Assembly (NCBI RefSeq): GCF_026210795.1
Contig: NC_089429.1
Location: 3,224,001-3,288,000 of the forward strand
DNA: 64,000 nucleotides
From: Rhizophagus irregularis
Lineage: Eukaryota > Glomeromycota > Glomeromycetes > Glomerales > Glomeraceae
Direction of reading: 5' to 3'
Position 1 is the first letter of the stretch, and every line of letters starts with the position of its first letter. Below are positions 22,375 to 34,500 of the stretch, one piece after another. Under the pieces are notes generated by a model that saw nothing but the letters and a program-made list of their open reading frames with translations, was not told where the DNA came from and did no database searches. Made by a program: the position numbers and the translations under genes.

Positions 22375-25005
22375 TAATATAGAAATCATGATAAAAATAA
22401 TTAATAACTTAATATCTGAAATTTTATTTGCATATTTTTGCAGGATTTCAATATCAAGTATTAATTATGCGTAATACTCATATAAAAAGTCTCTTCATAT
22501 AGCTTATAGTAAAAAAAATTTTTGCCACCTGACCCCTATATATATATTTCTGAATCCTATGTCTCTTTTACAGCAAGATTTATATCAACAATTTCATGAT
22601 GTGATGTTAAATGATAACATATGTAAAACAAATAAATACAACATGTATTTAATTTTATATGATTAAAGAAGGATCCCAAAAAATACATAAATAGTCACAT
22701 TTGAGTTTGCTTAAAAAGAACCAAAATTTTTATGAAAATCTTGCCTTTTTTAAATAATGCCGGTCTAAGCTATTTGATCATTATGTATCATAAAGTATGA
22801 ATTATATTAATTTTAATTATTAAGAAATTTGATTTTTTTTTTAAATAATAGTTTAAAAAAGTTTTTACGTAAAATTGATCATTCAAATAACAATCATTTT
22901 ACGGGTTAACGAGAAATCTGCTGTAAATCTATTAATTTATTATTGCATTTTATAGTATCTAATTTACTCACCGATTATGTTTAATTTTTAATATAATAAA
23001 CCATTTTAATATTGGCCAGCATTATTATAATTCTGATTCTGAAAAGTTACTTATTTTAGGCCAAAATCTTGCCAATCATTTATGACCTCCATATGTATTT
23101 TTTGGAGTCTTATTAAAGATAACTATGAGAAATTTCACAATGTAGCAAATGCTCTTGTAGAGAAAGAAATGATATCAACGTATACTTAAATCTTATAATG
23201 TATTATGAAAGCAATAGATAATATTATACTAAAATCTTTTTGAACAGATGCCAAATCTGACTTAATTAATGTAATTTCACTTTTACTGCCTTTTTTATAT
23301 ATAGCAAAATATTATTAAATACTTTAAAACAAAACTAAGCTCAAAATTTAATTCATTTAGTACTTATTTTTATTCATATAGAAATGCGTTAAGTATAAGA
23401 ACATTATATCCAAATCATTCTAGTTAGGCCATCTTTTTAATTCAATACAGGCATTTAAAACATGCAATCTGTAGAATCATTTAATGCTATTATTAAAAAA
23501 TCTTTAAATAGTGCCAGCATTTTATGTGATATTGAGAAAGTAATTAAGGGACAAATCGCCACTCAACTGGAGAATTTTAATAATGCCGATTTACGCAAAT
23601 TATCGCTAAAAATGGCTAATACTCCTTTTTTACTGGATTGTCATATCATCATATGATATGATACACAAATTTTAAAAATGGTAATTAATAGTGACAATCC
23701 TAGCTAAGCCACTTGCAAAGTTTGAAATCGCTAGAGTTTCGCGTCTTTGACTTTTCTATGTAGGAACGCAAGATTCTGACGGTAAATTTCCTATTAACCC
23801 AAATATTGGATGAAAAATTTTTGAACATTTTTCACTGTAACTAAGCTATATTTGGTTTTTTATTTAGTTTTTAAATCTTTATTTAGTTTTATTTGAATCT
23901 TTTTAATATTCACATTCTTTGTTAAACTTGTACAGTTTCTACTAAAACTACATATGTATACCTATAGTGCAAATTTATGAAATATTTTTTTTGGACATAA
24001 AAGTTATTGTATACTGTTTTTTTTCACTTATTGGAAAAAAAATTATAGTAAAGAACAAGAAATTCCAAAAAATTTTTTTTTATTAATTACAAAGCCCGTA
24101 AAATTAATTATAGAATGTCGATCATTTTCTCTGGTTGAATGACGATCTGTCTCTTAATGATAAAAGACATAAAAGTAAATTTCAATATTGCAAATTGGTT
24201 AATTTTAAAGCTCAGCAAACAACAGTAGTACTTTTCTATTTATTTTTATAATTCTTTTCTAATACAATTCTTACTTAATTTTTAATGCTTCTTATTTTAT
24301 CTTGGCAAAGATTTCAAATCTTTCAATTATTACATATAAAGGATATTTAATGAAATCTTTTATTAATGATGAGGCAAATATTATTTTATTAAATTATTTG
24401 CATGATGTTATACAACTTAATAAACTAATATTTTCTATATAAAATAAAAGATTTTGGATTCTGATACCACTAATAAAAGTTTTATAAAAGATATTGTAGA
24501 TGAACTACAAATAACTTTAAAATCACTTTTAAATAGTAATACTTAAGGTTCAATTATTGAAATGTGAAAAATTCAAAGAATTAGTAGAATTTTATGTAAA
24601 AAAAATATTGTAGTCCTTTTTACCAATGAAATTCATTATTACACATATTTGGAAACTATTACAAAAGGTATAATCTTTATTATTTTTGACGTATTATGCT
24701 TTATTCAAGTTTAGCACAATTTTACATTTGAATTATTTCTGTTAGATGGTATAATAATAATGTTTTAATTAATCTGGATATTAATCTTAAGAATTCTCCT
24801 ATTTTTACAGCAGTAGAACCTTCTAATTCAACATTATTATCTCAAGTTGATTTATATTTCAGAGTTTATAACAGTTTTAAGGATCAGCATTAGGAAGTTT
24901 GATAAGCGTTAATTTATACTAGTATATATGTTGATTAACACTAGCTAGTTGTTCAATATGATTTACATATTAATCAATATCATATACTGGAGTATATCAA
25001 CATAT

Positions 25006-27046
25006 CCTATGAAAAGTTTTTATACTTAAAATATACTTAAAATTTTATTAAAATATATTTAAACTAGAATTTAAGTATAATATAAGTGTATTTTTTACAT
25101 GTTTAAAATATTCTTAAAATGTGCTTAAAATTCAATTTAATTGCCAATCTGCCACTCAACGATACAAAATTGATTAGTAGATCTGTCGCAAGTTCTTATA
25201 TGAATGACATTGATTGGCACATTTCAACTTCGATTTTGTCCTACATAAGTCATGCTTAATTAAAGTTGCTGGAGAAACTAGAGGGTTTTGCCAAGTTGAC
25301 GAAATGCCGAAATAGGGAAACTTTACTGAAACTATATGAAAGTCATATTAAAAAGTTAGCAAAACTCTGGAGAAAAGCGAAATCTGACGAAATTTATTAT
25401 AAATGCCGAAATTGCTGAAACCTTACTGAAACTATAATAAAATTATAGTAAAATCTTGGAGAAACTAATCGTAAAAATTTGGAGAGGTTTGGATAGGCAA
25501 TCTTATGCTTAATGTAACCATACTTTACCAATCAATAATGCAAAACGTGAATATGTTATAAAAAAAAAATTTTTTTTCGTTTGCTATAAAATTTAAAGAG
25601 TTTACTTTGGAGGAAGTCACCATTCCAGCTCATATTTTAGGTAACTTTTCACCAATTATTCGCGAATTTTGCAAATTTTACAAAGTTTTTTTGTATTATT
25701 ATATAATATATCACTCAATGTTCATGTCACATGACATATCGATCACTAATTAAAAAATTGTACCGCAAAAATGATCTGCACAAAGTCACAAATGTTTCAA
25801 AGTTTTCTCTTAAGTAAAGCCTTTTCAGACATTAGTAAACTTTTATTCTTCAGGTTCTTACCTACTCGTTTCAACCTTTTATTTAACAAAATAATGCTTA
25901 TTTGAGAAGTTTATATTAGGCTAACTTTTCCTACTTTTTTGACTTCAACATCCAGATGCAAGTTTGTATGAAAACTAAATATTATTTAAAGTACTTAAAT
26001 ACATGTAAATTTTTACAAGGAATCGAAATGCTTAGTGAGTAAAAGGTTAGTTTGATAATAAAATATTTATTAAATCCATGATTTTTGTTTTTTTCTATAG
26101 TTTATCTATATTAACATTGCAAAAATTACATATATAAATTTAATTTTAACAGCATAAAAAGAATATTTGACGTATATTACATACTGTAATCAAATAATAA
26201 ATAAATATTTTTCAAATTTAAAAATCTTTTATATATTAAATAAAATGTAAAAGTCATCATTAATAAAAATTTTTCAATATATATTTAATTTCAATAAAAA
26301 TTGACTTACAAAGACTTTAAAATATTTTGAATTTATGTGCAAAATTTCAGTATATATTATTATGTAGGATGGAGTAAAAATTTACTGTTACACAAATTTT
26401 ATAGTAAAAAAGTCCCTATGCCGATCCGTGATATGACCGGTGTTTGATATGGTATATTCTTGCTTAGATTAACAAAATAATGTTTTAAAAAAAAAATAAA
26501 TAAAATAAAATAATTTTTTTTTTTTTTTGCAATGTTTTAGTTTTACCAGTTTTATAAAACTATACTTAAGTAATGTAACACCTTTTTTTAATGTATTTTT
26601 AGGGCATTTATATTACAACAAAACGTTTTCAAACTTGTGCAAACGCCATTCAGAAGCAATAGTATTTAATATAAAAATGTCCGACAAGATTAATTATAGA
26701 TTGCTGATCATTTTGTATCGCTGAGTGGTGAATTGGCAATTAAGTATATTTTAAGTATATAAAAAATACACTTATATTGTACTTTAATTTTAATTTAAGC
26801 ATATTTTAAGAATATTTTAAACATGTAAAAAATACACTTATATTGTACTTAAATTCTAGTTTAAGTATATTTTAAGTATAATTTAAGTACTTGGGCAAAA
26901 ATAAGTACATTAAAAGTATATTTTAAAAGTATTTTAGATACATTTTAGGTATATTATAAGTATATCATGAATTAAAATTGAACTTATTTTAAGTATATTT
27001 TAATAAAATTTTAAGTATATTTTAAATATAAAGACTTTTCATAAGG
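25006..27046. mobile_element. 2 kb element with long (about 170 bp) inverted ends
   Basis: Left end cctatgaaaagtttttatac and the reverse-complemented right end ccttatgaaaagtctttata continue in parallel through a tttaagtatattttaa-rich stretch, up to the shared gagtggcagattggcaatta segment (about 25140-25165 and 26722-26745). The body is AT-rich and non-coding and holds the MITE at 25261-25505. I found no clean target duplication. The repeated aagtatattttaag words make exact ends uncertain. Confidence 0.55.
25261..25505. mobile_element. TAAGGTTGC-family MITE, copy 3
   Basis: Ends taaagttgct and inverse taagattgcc are slightly diverged. They are flanked by a perfect 8-bp duplication tgcttaat (25253-25260, 25506-25513). 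The interior is clearly homologous to 19080-19323 (gaaactatatgaaagtcata, attataaatgccgaaattgc). Confidence 0.85.
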
Positions 27047-27154
27047 GTATATTGTTAATATACATGTCATTCAACTCTAATGTATAGTTCAATACATTAT
27101 ACATTATTCAATGCCTATTAATATAACTATATATATATATGAAAAGAAACTATA

Positions 27155-27332
27155 CCGTATTTTATCAAAATTAAGCACCTCATTTTGCAAGAGTTTTGGA
27201 CGAAAAATTTGGGGTGGTGCTTATTTTTGATATTATTTTTATTAGAAATATATATAACATTTGCATAAAAAATTTCGAAAAGTTTATGAGAGTGCTTATT
27301 TTTAAGTGATACTTAATTTTGATAAAATACGG
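27155..27332. mobile_element. 178-bp TA-target MITE with ccgtattttatcaaaatta ends
   Basis: Ends ccgtattttatcaaaattaa and its perfect inverse are flanked by TA on both sides (27153-27154, 27333-27334). The inner part has a second inverted pair around gtgcttattttt. Non-coding. Confidence 0.82.
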
Positions 27333-27455
27333 TAAATGTTGTTATATTTTACTTTAAATAGTAAATGGCAGTAAGTAAAATAGTGCGTTGATTATGTATG
27401 CACAGTACATATATTTTTAATTATTTTATTTTAACCACTGTACTATTTAATTTAC

Positions 27456-29359
27456 AGCTGATTGCAAAATTGTAAGACACCTTATGATTTTCAATTTGAA
27501 AATTTGATATTTTGAATTTTTCTAGAATTAGTAAAAAAGCTAATTTAAATACCTATTTTGGTAATAACTTTAGAGTATTGCTAAATCTCACCAGTGGTAA
27601 TTCTCATCAGTGGTGATTTTTACCGTTATTAATGTTGGCAGAAATTATGATTTAGCCAGAATTATAAAAAATTTTTTGCAAATTTTTACCAAAAAAAAAA
27701 ATTAAATGCAAGTAGTTTTTTTAAATATTGAACATGTTTTACTTAATAAAAAAACTTAATTTATTTGACTAAAGTAGGGAAAATTATACTTTAAATTTAA
27801 TAAACAGAAAAAAAAAATTTGAAAGTTAATAACATTATGAGAAATGCAATTTTTTCCAAAAGTATTACATTTACACTCATGAAATTTGATACACAACTAA
27901 TTTTGATATTGCTGAACATTTGACCAAAGTAGTGAAATTACACTCTGAAATTAACAAACAAAAAAGAAAAATTCAAAAGTTAGTACTGTTATGAAAAATG
28001 CGATTTTCTCCACAAGTATTAAACTTACACTCATGAAATTTGATATACAACTAGTTTCAAACTCGCTGAACAACTTTCACTTAATAAAGAAAGCTGATTT
28101 CATTTGACTAAAGTGGTGAAATTACGCTCTGATGTTCACAAACAGAAAAAAAAAATTTGAAAGTTAGTACTATTATGAAAAATGCGATTTACTCCACAAG
28201 TATTAAACTTACACTCATGAAATTTGATATACAACTAGTTTCAACCTCGCTGAACAACTTTCATTTAATAAAGAAAGCTGATTTCATTTGACTAAAGTGG
28301 TGAAATTACGTTCTAAAGTTCACAAATGGAAAAATAAAATTCGAAAGTTAGTACCATTATGAAAATGCGATTTTCTCCACAAGTATTAAACTTACACTCA
28401 TGAAACTTGATATACAACTAGTTTCAACCTCGCTGAACAACTTTCACTTAATAAAGAAAGCTGATTTCATTTGACTAAAGTGGTAAAATTACGCTCTGAA
28501 GTTCACAAACAGAAAAAAAATTTGAAAGTTAGTACCGTTATGAAAATGTGATTTTCTCCACAAGTATTAAACTTACACTCATGAAATTTGATATACAACT
28601 AGTTTCGACCTCGCTGAACAACTTTCAATTAATAAAGAAAGCTGATTTCATTTGACTAAAGTGGTAAAATTACGCTCTGAAGTTCACAAACAGAAAAAAA
28701 ATTCGAAAGTTAGTACCATTATGAAAAATGTGATTTTCTCCACAAGTATTAAACTTACACTCATGAAATTTGATATACAACTAGTTTCAACCTCGCTGAA
28801 CAACTTTCACTTAATAAAGAAAGCTGATTTCATTTGACTAAAATGTTGAAATTACGCTTCGAAGTTGGTAAACAAAAACAAATATTTAAATGTGTTTTTT
28901 CTTTCATAAATATTATATCTAATGTTATGAAATTGAAATATACTCCTATGGGTTTAATAGTGTAACAAAAGTAATATTTTTTGTATTAAAAACACATAAA
29001 ATATTAAAAGAAAAGAAAAGCAAAGCAAGCAAAGCAAAACAAATTTCATAAATATGAATATATGATAAATATATGTTATGTTATGTAACATAAGTAATCA
29101 CATAATTATATGACCGGTGAAAATCACCACCGGTAAAAATTTGACAATTCCATAACTTTAACTCCTTAAAATTAATAAAGATTTTAAAGTAATTTATTTA
29201 TATTGAATCATATGATATATTTCTATTTTTATTTAAGGAGTTGAATAAACAGGTTTTTAACTTGATTTTTTACTGGTTTTTGAAAAATTTAAAATATCAA
29301 ATTTTCAAATTAAAAAATCATAGGATGGTCTACTGATCTTACAATTTTGCAATCAGCTA
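27456..29359. mobile_element. 1.9 kb TIR element filled with a ~180-bp satellite
   Basis: Ends agctgattgcaaaattgtaa are inverted and continue as a ~100-bp imperfect TIR (aatttgaaaatttgatattt). TA lies on both sides (27454-27455, 29360-29361). Subterminal palindromes of the caccagtggtg type occur at about 27590-27620 and 29115-29145. The centre is the satellite listed next. No ORF is supported. Confidence 0.75.
27690..28870. repeat. Satellite array, about 6.5 units of 177-180 bp
   Basis: Each unit reads roughly aagaaagctgatttcatttg, actaaagtggtgaaattacg, ctctgaagttcacaaacag, gaaagttagtaccgttatg, ttttctccacaagtattaaa, cttacactcatgaaatttga and acaactagtttcaacctcg. Successive units are close to each other in sequence. 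Related units lie at 14860-15330 (same strand) and 39880-40740 (opposite strand). Confidence 0.88.
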
Positions 29360-29372
29360 TAAGTATATATAT

Positions 29373-29551
29373 GTTGTGCCTCAGATTGATTCTTGTCTCA
29401 GATTAAAACTACCAATAGGATGTGACGAATTATGTATATACATGTGATGATCTACATAGTAAAATTACCATATATGTAATGCACGTGATCTGGTGTTGAT
29501 CTCACGCAGCGTGAGTTTTAATCTGAGGCAAGAATCAATCTGAGGCACAAC
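29373..29551. mobile_element. 179-bp palindromic MITE with gttgtgcctcagattgattc ends
   Basis: Inverted ends of about 36 bp (gttgtgcctcagattgattc onward) flank a short centre. It sits in a tatatat run that prevents a clear reading of the target duplication. Non-coding. Confidence 0.75.
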
Positions 29552-29993
29552 ATATATATATATATTAATAAAATTAATATTTTAAAAAAAAATTATTTCA
29601 GTATACTCTATATTATATGTATCATGTAATACTAGATTACTAATTAGTAATTACTATGGTGCAGAACCTCTATAATAGGAACTTAAAAAATTTTAAATAA
29701 AATTTGATTTTATGGTTGAATTTTAATTTTATAAAAAAAATTAAACTCCATTTATTAAAAAGAATTGATTTATAAAATAAAAAAAGTCTCAATTTTTCAG
29801 ATTATGTAAGCATCACGTGATACATATATTAACCAATCAGAAATTAGGATTTTATAAGTTATATGATATAAAATTTATATAGTAATATATTTATTTATTG
29901 TATTTCATTATAAACTGATGAATCAGGTATACAATGATAAGATTTGTATTTTATTATATGTATTTTTTGACCAAATTAAAAATTAAAGTAATA
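29552..29993. other. AT-rich spacer
   Basis: No ORF, no inverted ends that I trust and no similarity to the other repeats of the window. Confidence 0.5.
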
Positions 29994-30193
29994 CAGTCAA
30001 CTCCCTCTATAGTCACTCCCGTTATAGTCACATTCTACTATATAGTCACACCAGTTGAATGTTCAAAACACTTTATTATTAAAATCTATCCTATATAGTC
30101 ACAATCTATCTATAGTCACTATCACACCTATCCTCAAAAATCTTATATTAAAAAGAACCGTTTATAATCACAGTTATATAAAGAATATATTAA
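29994..30193. mobile_element. Second copy of the cagtcaactccctctatag terminal fragment
   Basis: It is nearly identical to 2906-3105 and ends at the same internal base. It joins directly to ataacttggcatctaataat, the foldback arm also seen at 8563, so this junction is a chimera of two element families. Confidence 0.65.
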
Positions 30194-30273
30194 ATAACTT
30201 GGCATCTAATAATCGTACAAAGATGTATCATAACTTGTTAGAATCGTCTCACTGAGACGAATCGAATGGCGGT
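30194..30273. mobile_element. Foldback arm bordering the first SINE-LINE array
   Basis: It is identical to 8563-8636 apart from a few substitutions, including the cgtctcactgagacg palindrome and aatcgaatggcggt. It marks the 3' boundary of the array that runs from 30274 to 50276. Confidence 0.7.
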
Positions 30274-30294
30274 AGTTTTATCCTTTTCCTTTGC

Positions 30295-31266
30295 TAGTAT
30301 TTACGGCCAGACCACCCATTGCCTCTTGGCAGACTAATCTCGGCTGTGTCCTATCATCTTCAATGGGTAACCATTAAACCGAATACTTAATTCCTCAGGT
30401 AACAGCACCACTATAGAAGACATCCCCCATCGGGCCATTTTAGGCTGATCTGAAGCTAGGTACACACCGCCTACTCATCCTATACCCATTGCATGATACT
30501 GATACTCAATTTATTTTACGACCTTTAGAGAGCATCTACTTTCATGGAGGACTTTCGACAGGTAACATCAACCATCTAGTACCCTTCCATACCACCATTT
30601 TAGGTACTAAGTCTCACTCAAAGCCACTACAGCCCGCGATTACCCAGCACCGATAGTACAGTTGTTTACCCCAAGTGGTATACTTTGTAGTGACCACTCG
30701 AACAGGAAGTAGCAGGCATCTGTCCAGGATCACCCCTTATGGTGGGTATCAACCACCAGGGATCACCAACCAGAACCCAAGGAGTAGGGAATCGAACCCC
30801 ATAACCATGCTACCTGTTCTGTGCACGAACACTTTGGTTGGCCTAAGACCTAACAGAAGGTCAAACTACCACTAAGATATTGCACCCTCAGCTTTACCAT
30901 CTAGGACGACCATCTAGCCATTACTGACCCCAAGTGGTATCGTAGAGTGACCACCCGGACAGGAAGTCCCCCCAAAGTATAGTAGTGACCTCAAGGACAG
31001 GACTGCGCACATACCAATGGCCTCATAGGGAACGTTAGAAGGACACCACGACCCTTAGTTGAAATGTGCGGCCTAACCGTACACACTAATTCACCATGAT
31101 GCAGTCCAACTACACTAATCCCTGTACCTTCACGCTATTGGTTGTAGCGTCTGCAGTAAAATTCTTTTTATTTTCGTGGTCATGGAAATCGAACCTGTGA
31201 TCTCACCATACTCAGGCTTAATGAGGGTCTCAGTGACTAACCACTGAGATAGGGTGACCAACCCTT
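30295..31266 (-). mobile_element. Full-length SINE-like element (972 bp), 3'-most member of array 1
   Basis: Read on the minus strand it starts gttggtcaccctatctcagtgg (A-box-like), with a B-box-like ggttcgatttcc about 55 bp later (31190-31260 region). A second tRNA-like module is at 30787-30883. No protein is encoded. It is flanked by aggaaaaggataaaact on both sides (31267-31286 and 30274-30294 on the plus strand as agttttatccttttcc). The length is unusually large for a SINE. It aligns to 8658-9905, 45660-50091 and, for its 5' half, 59271-60805. Confidence 0.75.
30787..30883 (-). promoter_or_regulatory. Second internal Pol III-like A/B box module in the SINE
   Basis: On the minus strand tatcttagtggtag (near 30860-30875) resembles an A box and ggttcgattcc (30788-30798) matches the B-box consensus. 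Together they look like a degraded tRNA-like unit downstream of the head. The same module occurs in the copies near 9440-9530 and 49632-49710. Promoter activity is inferred from motif match only. Confidence 0.55.
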
Positions 31267-31568
31267 AGTTTTATCCTTTTCCTGTGCAAACAGTCTTATG
31301 ACTTTATCTTTTATTTATATTTTAAATTTCGAAAACATAATCGAACAGTATTACAAAAATAAGAAAATAAACTAATAAAAAATAAAAAGAGTAGCTTCAC
31401 GACTCATACAAGTAAAGAAATCTAAACTAAAATAAAATCAAAGCAAAGAAAAACTAAACTATTACAGAATCGCATACCCCAACTTTACCCGAAGGCCAGT
31501 GTGAGTCAACTATCCAACATCCAAAAATCCAGTTCGTTACCAGAAAGAAATCCTAAGAGGTTGAACTG

Positions 31569-34500
31569 TTAAGTGGCGCAGAAAATCCAGGTGCGAGATC
31601 CATGATCACCCCGAATTATAGAAGAGGATATCCAAGAAATCCAGGAATCCTGAGAAACTGTCGCCAAAGAAGAGTTGTGTTTTTGTGAAGAAGTAGCAAA
31701 AGAGGAGAAATTTGTATACGGGCCATGTAATTTGGAAGCAGCCGAGATACCCTGCGACTCTTCCCAAGCATGGAAAAGAACGTTCTGACACAACCAAATC
31801 TCACCATAAAGTTCGACTTGGAAGTTATTAAGAAGAGGAGAAATAATCTTATATATGACAGAAAGAGGAAAATGTTGGTGTAAAAATGCCGTTAAATGCG
31901 CAGGTAAAAGTCCTCTAGTAAGCCAAAGACAGGACGGAGAAGGAGAATCATAGTCCCAACAATCTAGAGCAAAAAATCCAATTTGGAAGGTAATATCCAG
32001 AGGTTTCAGAGTTGAGAACGAAGATAAGCAGGAATCTCTAAATTTAATAATTTCAGAACGATGTGTCAAGCACGGATTTAAATCCGGAAGAATATAAGGA
32101 CAAGTCCAAAGATAATTCAAATCTTCAGGAGCTGAGTTGCATTGTGGACAAAGCCAATCGGGAGAATACAAATAAGGTTTGCGTTGTTGAAGAGTAGTTA
32201 AAGTAGGCAACATATCCAAAAGGAGTTTGATACGAAAGATCCAGAATTCAGAACGACCATTCTTATGCGAAGCAAAACCTTTAATTTGTGAAAGGCAAAA
32301 ATATATACCAGCCCAGTCAAAAAGCGAAAGAGAACCAAGAGCAGTAAAGCGTGCCAGTGAACAGAAAGATAAAAGAGCACGAGCGTCTGCTATAGAGCGG
32401 AGAAAATGACGAATATTCATGTCAATAGGCAAAGAGTTAAAAGTTAACAAGCATGGAGCATAACAAAATGCCAAAGGCGAAACAGTAGGTTGTAAAGACG
32501 AATGAGCATCTTTAGCCAGAGAATCCGCTTGTATATTGTAGATGTCATCGCCATGAGCAGGGACTTTAATCAAATCGACTTTAAGATTACGATCCATGAT
32601 AAGTTGTCGAATAAAAAGCCAAAGAAGATGATTAGGTTCTCGAAGCAACTTCGGTGAGAAGGGAGAATCAACTAAACGTGTCCATAATGAAATTAATTGA
32701 CTACAATCAGTATAAATGGAGATTGAAGAGTCATGGGAGAGGGCATTCAATCCTAATAAAACAGCATAAATTTCAGAACGTAGAGCTGAAGGGAAACAAG
32801 AAGGAAGATGCATGGATGAAGATTCAAGGATAAATCCATCATCATCAAGAGCAATCCAAGCAGAAGCCATGGAAGAAGATAAAGAATCTTTGGCAGGACG
32901 GAAAGAACCATCGGTATACAGAGATTGTACAGAAGGCGGCAAGACAACTGCTTCTATCCCATTCTTAACGGGAGGAGAAAGGGTGAAAGAAGCGGTTGAA
33001 GGCGGGTTCGTCAAGTGAACAAGAGCCAAAGAGGTAGCAAAACTCCAGGAAGTAGATAAGGTTATGGGAAGATAAGCCGCAAATACTTTGGCATTTCTGG
33101 TAGGATAACCCATAGTATCCGATAGGATTACATTGAAAAAACACTTTTCGCTATTACAGCGTTGTTTAATGGCAGATTTTCTGGACAATGCGGGAATGTT
33201 AAGAGCACAGCCAGGACAAGGGTTACAGGTTCGTTCATCAGCCGAGGTAGATACAGGAAGCCAATGAGACATAATAGCCGAGTTTTGTTTACCTGAGGTG
33301 ATACATACACGGCCAACAGATAAAGTTTGAGTAGCAGAATCAAGATTAATAGCCCATTGAGGATAAAAATGATAATCTTTAACAGTATGATCTAATAAAC
33401 AAGGAGAAGCTAAAGTAAAAGAAGAATTAATATAATACAAAGACAAAAGTAAAGAAGAAGAAGAAGAAGAAAGTAAGTTATTTTTAATAAAATTAAACCA
33501 AATAGGAATTCGTCCTTTACGACCAATAATACCAAGGTATTGAAGATCAAGCCAATTCATAAGATAGCGTCCACAAGGAGAAACCAATTGAGCAAGCACA
33601 AATAAATTCAAGTTTTTCCAAAGTTTCCAACTTGTTTGAAATATGGAATGTGGTAGAATAGATCGAGGTAGAGACGGATATTGTGATTACGCCTCAGAGG
33701 CCGGAAGGAAAGAGACCACGTGATATTAAGTCGTGAAGAAAACAGAAGGGCATTAAATAAAGTATGTGTCCGTAAAGAAACAATTTGTGACCACGGCTCT
33801 AGGTTGATGATAGTTGGACAGCTTTCCGCGCTTAAAAAGCCTTGAAGATATGAAATAGCATAACTGGCAAACTCTCTAAAATCTGGATGGGTAAAAATTT
33901 TTTGCCAAGAAGCTACATGAGAAGAGAGAAATCAGTAAAAGGCATTTTGAATAGAGAAAGGAAGTTTCAAGAAGAGCAAAGCTAATGGAGTAGTAGCGGC
34001 GAGACCAGCTTTCCTTCTTATGACTGAAAACATGGGTGTAACAATTGATTGAATAGTGTTTTCAGAGAAGAGAGTAGTTTGAAGTCGAAATTTCAATCGC
34101 GGCAGGAGGACAGCATTGTAGAGATAGGCCACATGTTGCGCCAATAGTTTTTTTGGGCTAAGGAGAGCAGCCATATCTTTGACCATAGAGCGCGCTTGTT
34201 TAAGCACAAATTGGGAAAGAGGCAGATAAAGAAAACCAAACTCCTAAAAAACGGAAAGAAGTGTTCAAAGACAAAGAGGAAAGGGAGAGAGCCAAGTTGG
34301 AAACTAAAGGCGAAGGTGAAAGATCAAAAACAATCCTCAAAGAAGGGGAAGAAAACGAAAGAAGAACATATTTAGCTGAATTAGCTTGAACATTATTTAA
34401 AGTATAAAATTCAGCAGTAATAGAGAGGCGATCTTCAATTCCAGCTTTCGAAGAAGCTACAAGTGTAGAATCATCCATGAAAGTTAAATGTGAAATTGGT

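Larger units (their letters stand above)
19884..22555. mobile_element. 2.7 kb inserted element with AGRAYTCAGAAATATAT ends, carrying Tc1 and MITE insertions
   Basis: The right flank resumes the MULE coding sequence. Ends are agaactcagaaatatatat and, reverse-complemented, aggattcagaaatatatat. The adjoining octamers atgtcttc and atgtctct share their first six bases, fitting an eroded 8-bp duplication. The non-coding body contains the Tc1/mariner copy 19913-21244 and the MITE 22191-22374; the rest is AT-rich with no ORF. Superfamily not assigned. Confidence 0.62.
18891..24900 (+). pseudogene. Second FAR1/MULE transposase relic, split by a large nested insertion
   Basis: Plus-strand pieces in order: an N-terminal segment near 18970-19079 (SIELLIESQLSCTDN), FAR1 region 19324-19883 (HKYCREKGFECQ, VNVHNHEL, DVYNSIYKL, LDSGSLFNALF), DDE start 22556-22650 (QQDLYQQFHDVMLNDN, KTNKYNMYL), a heavily decayed middle 22700-23400, and a C-terminal MULE segment 23440-23640 (MQSVESFNAIIKKSLNS). 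Decayed SWIM-like and tail sequence runs to about 24900 (SVRWYNNNVLINLD). Joining 19883 to 22556 restores the expected GIFWMS-QQDLYQQF order. Many stops are present, including TGA where Trp is expected (near 19064). The element would have been a cut-and-paste transposase. Confidence 0.75.

Noticed and set aside
27690-28870. CRISPR array
   Set aside because: The repeated unit is homogeneous over its full ~180 bp, with no variable spacers, and the context is a eukaryotic transposon.
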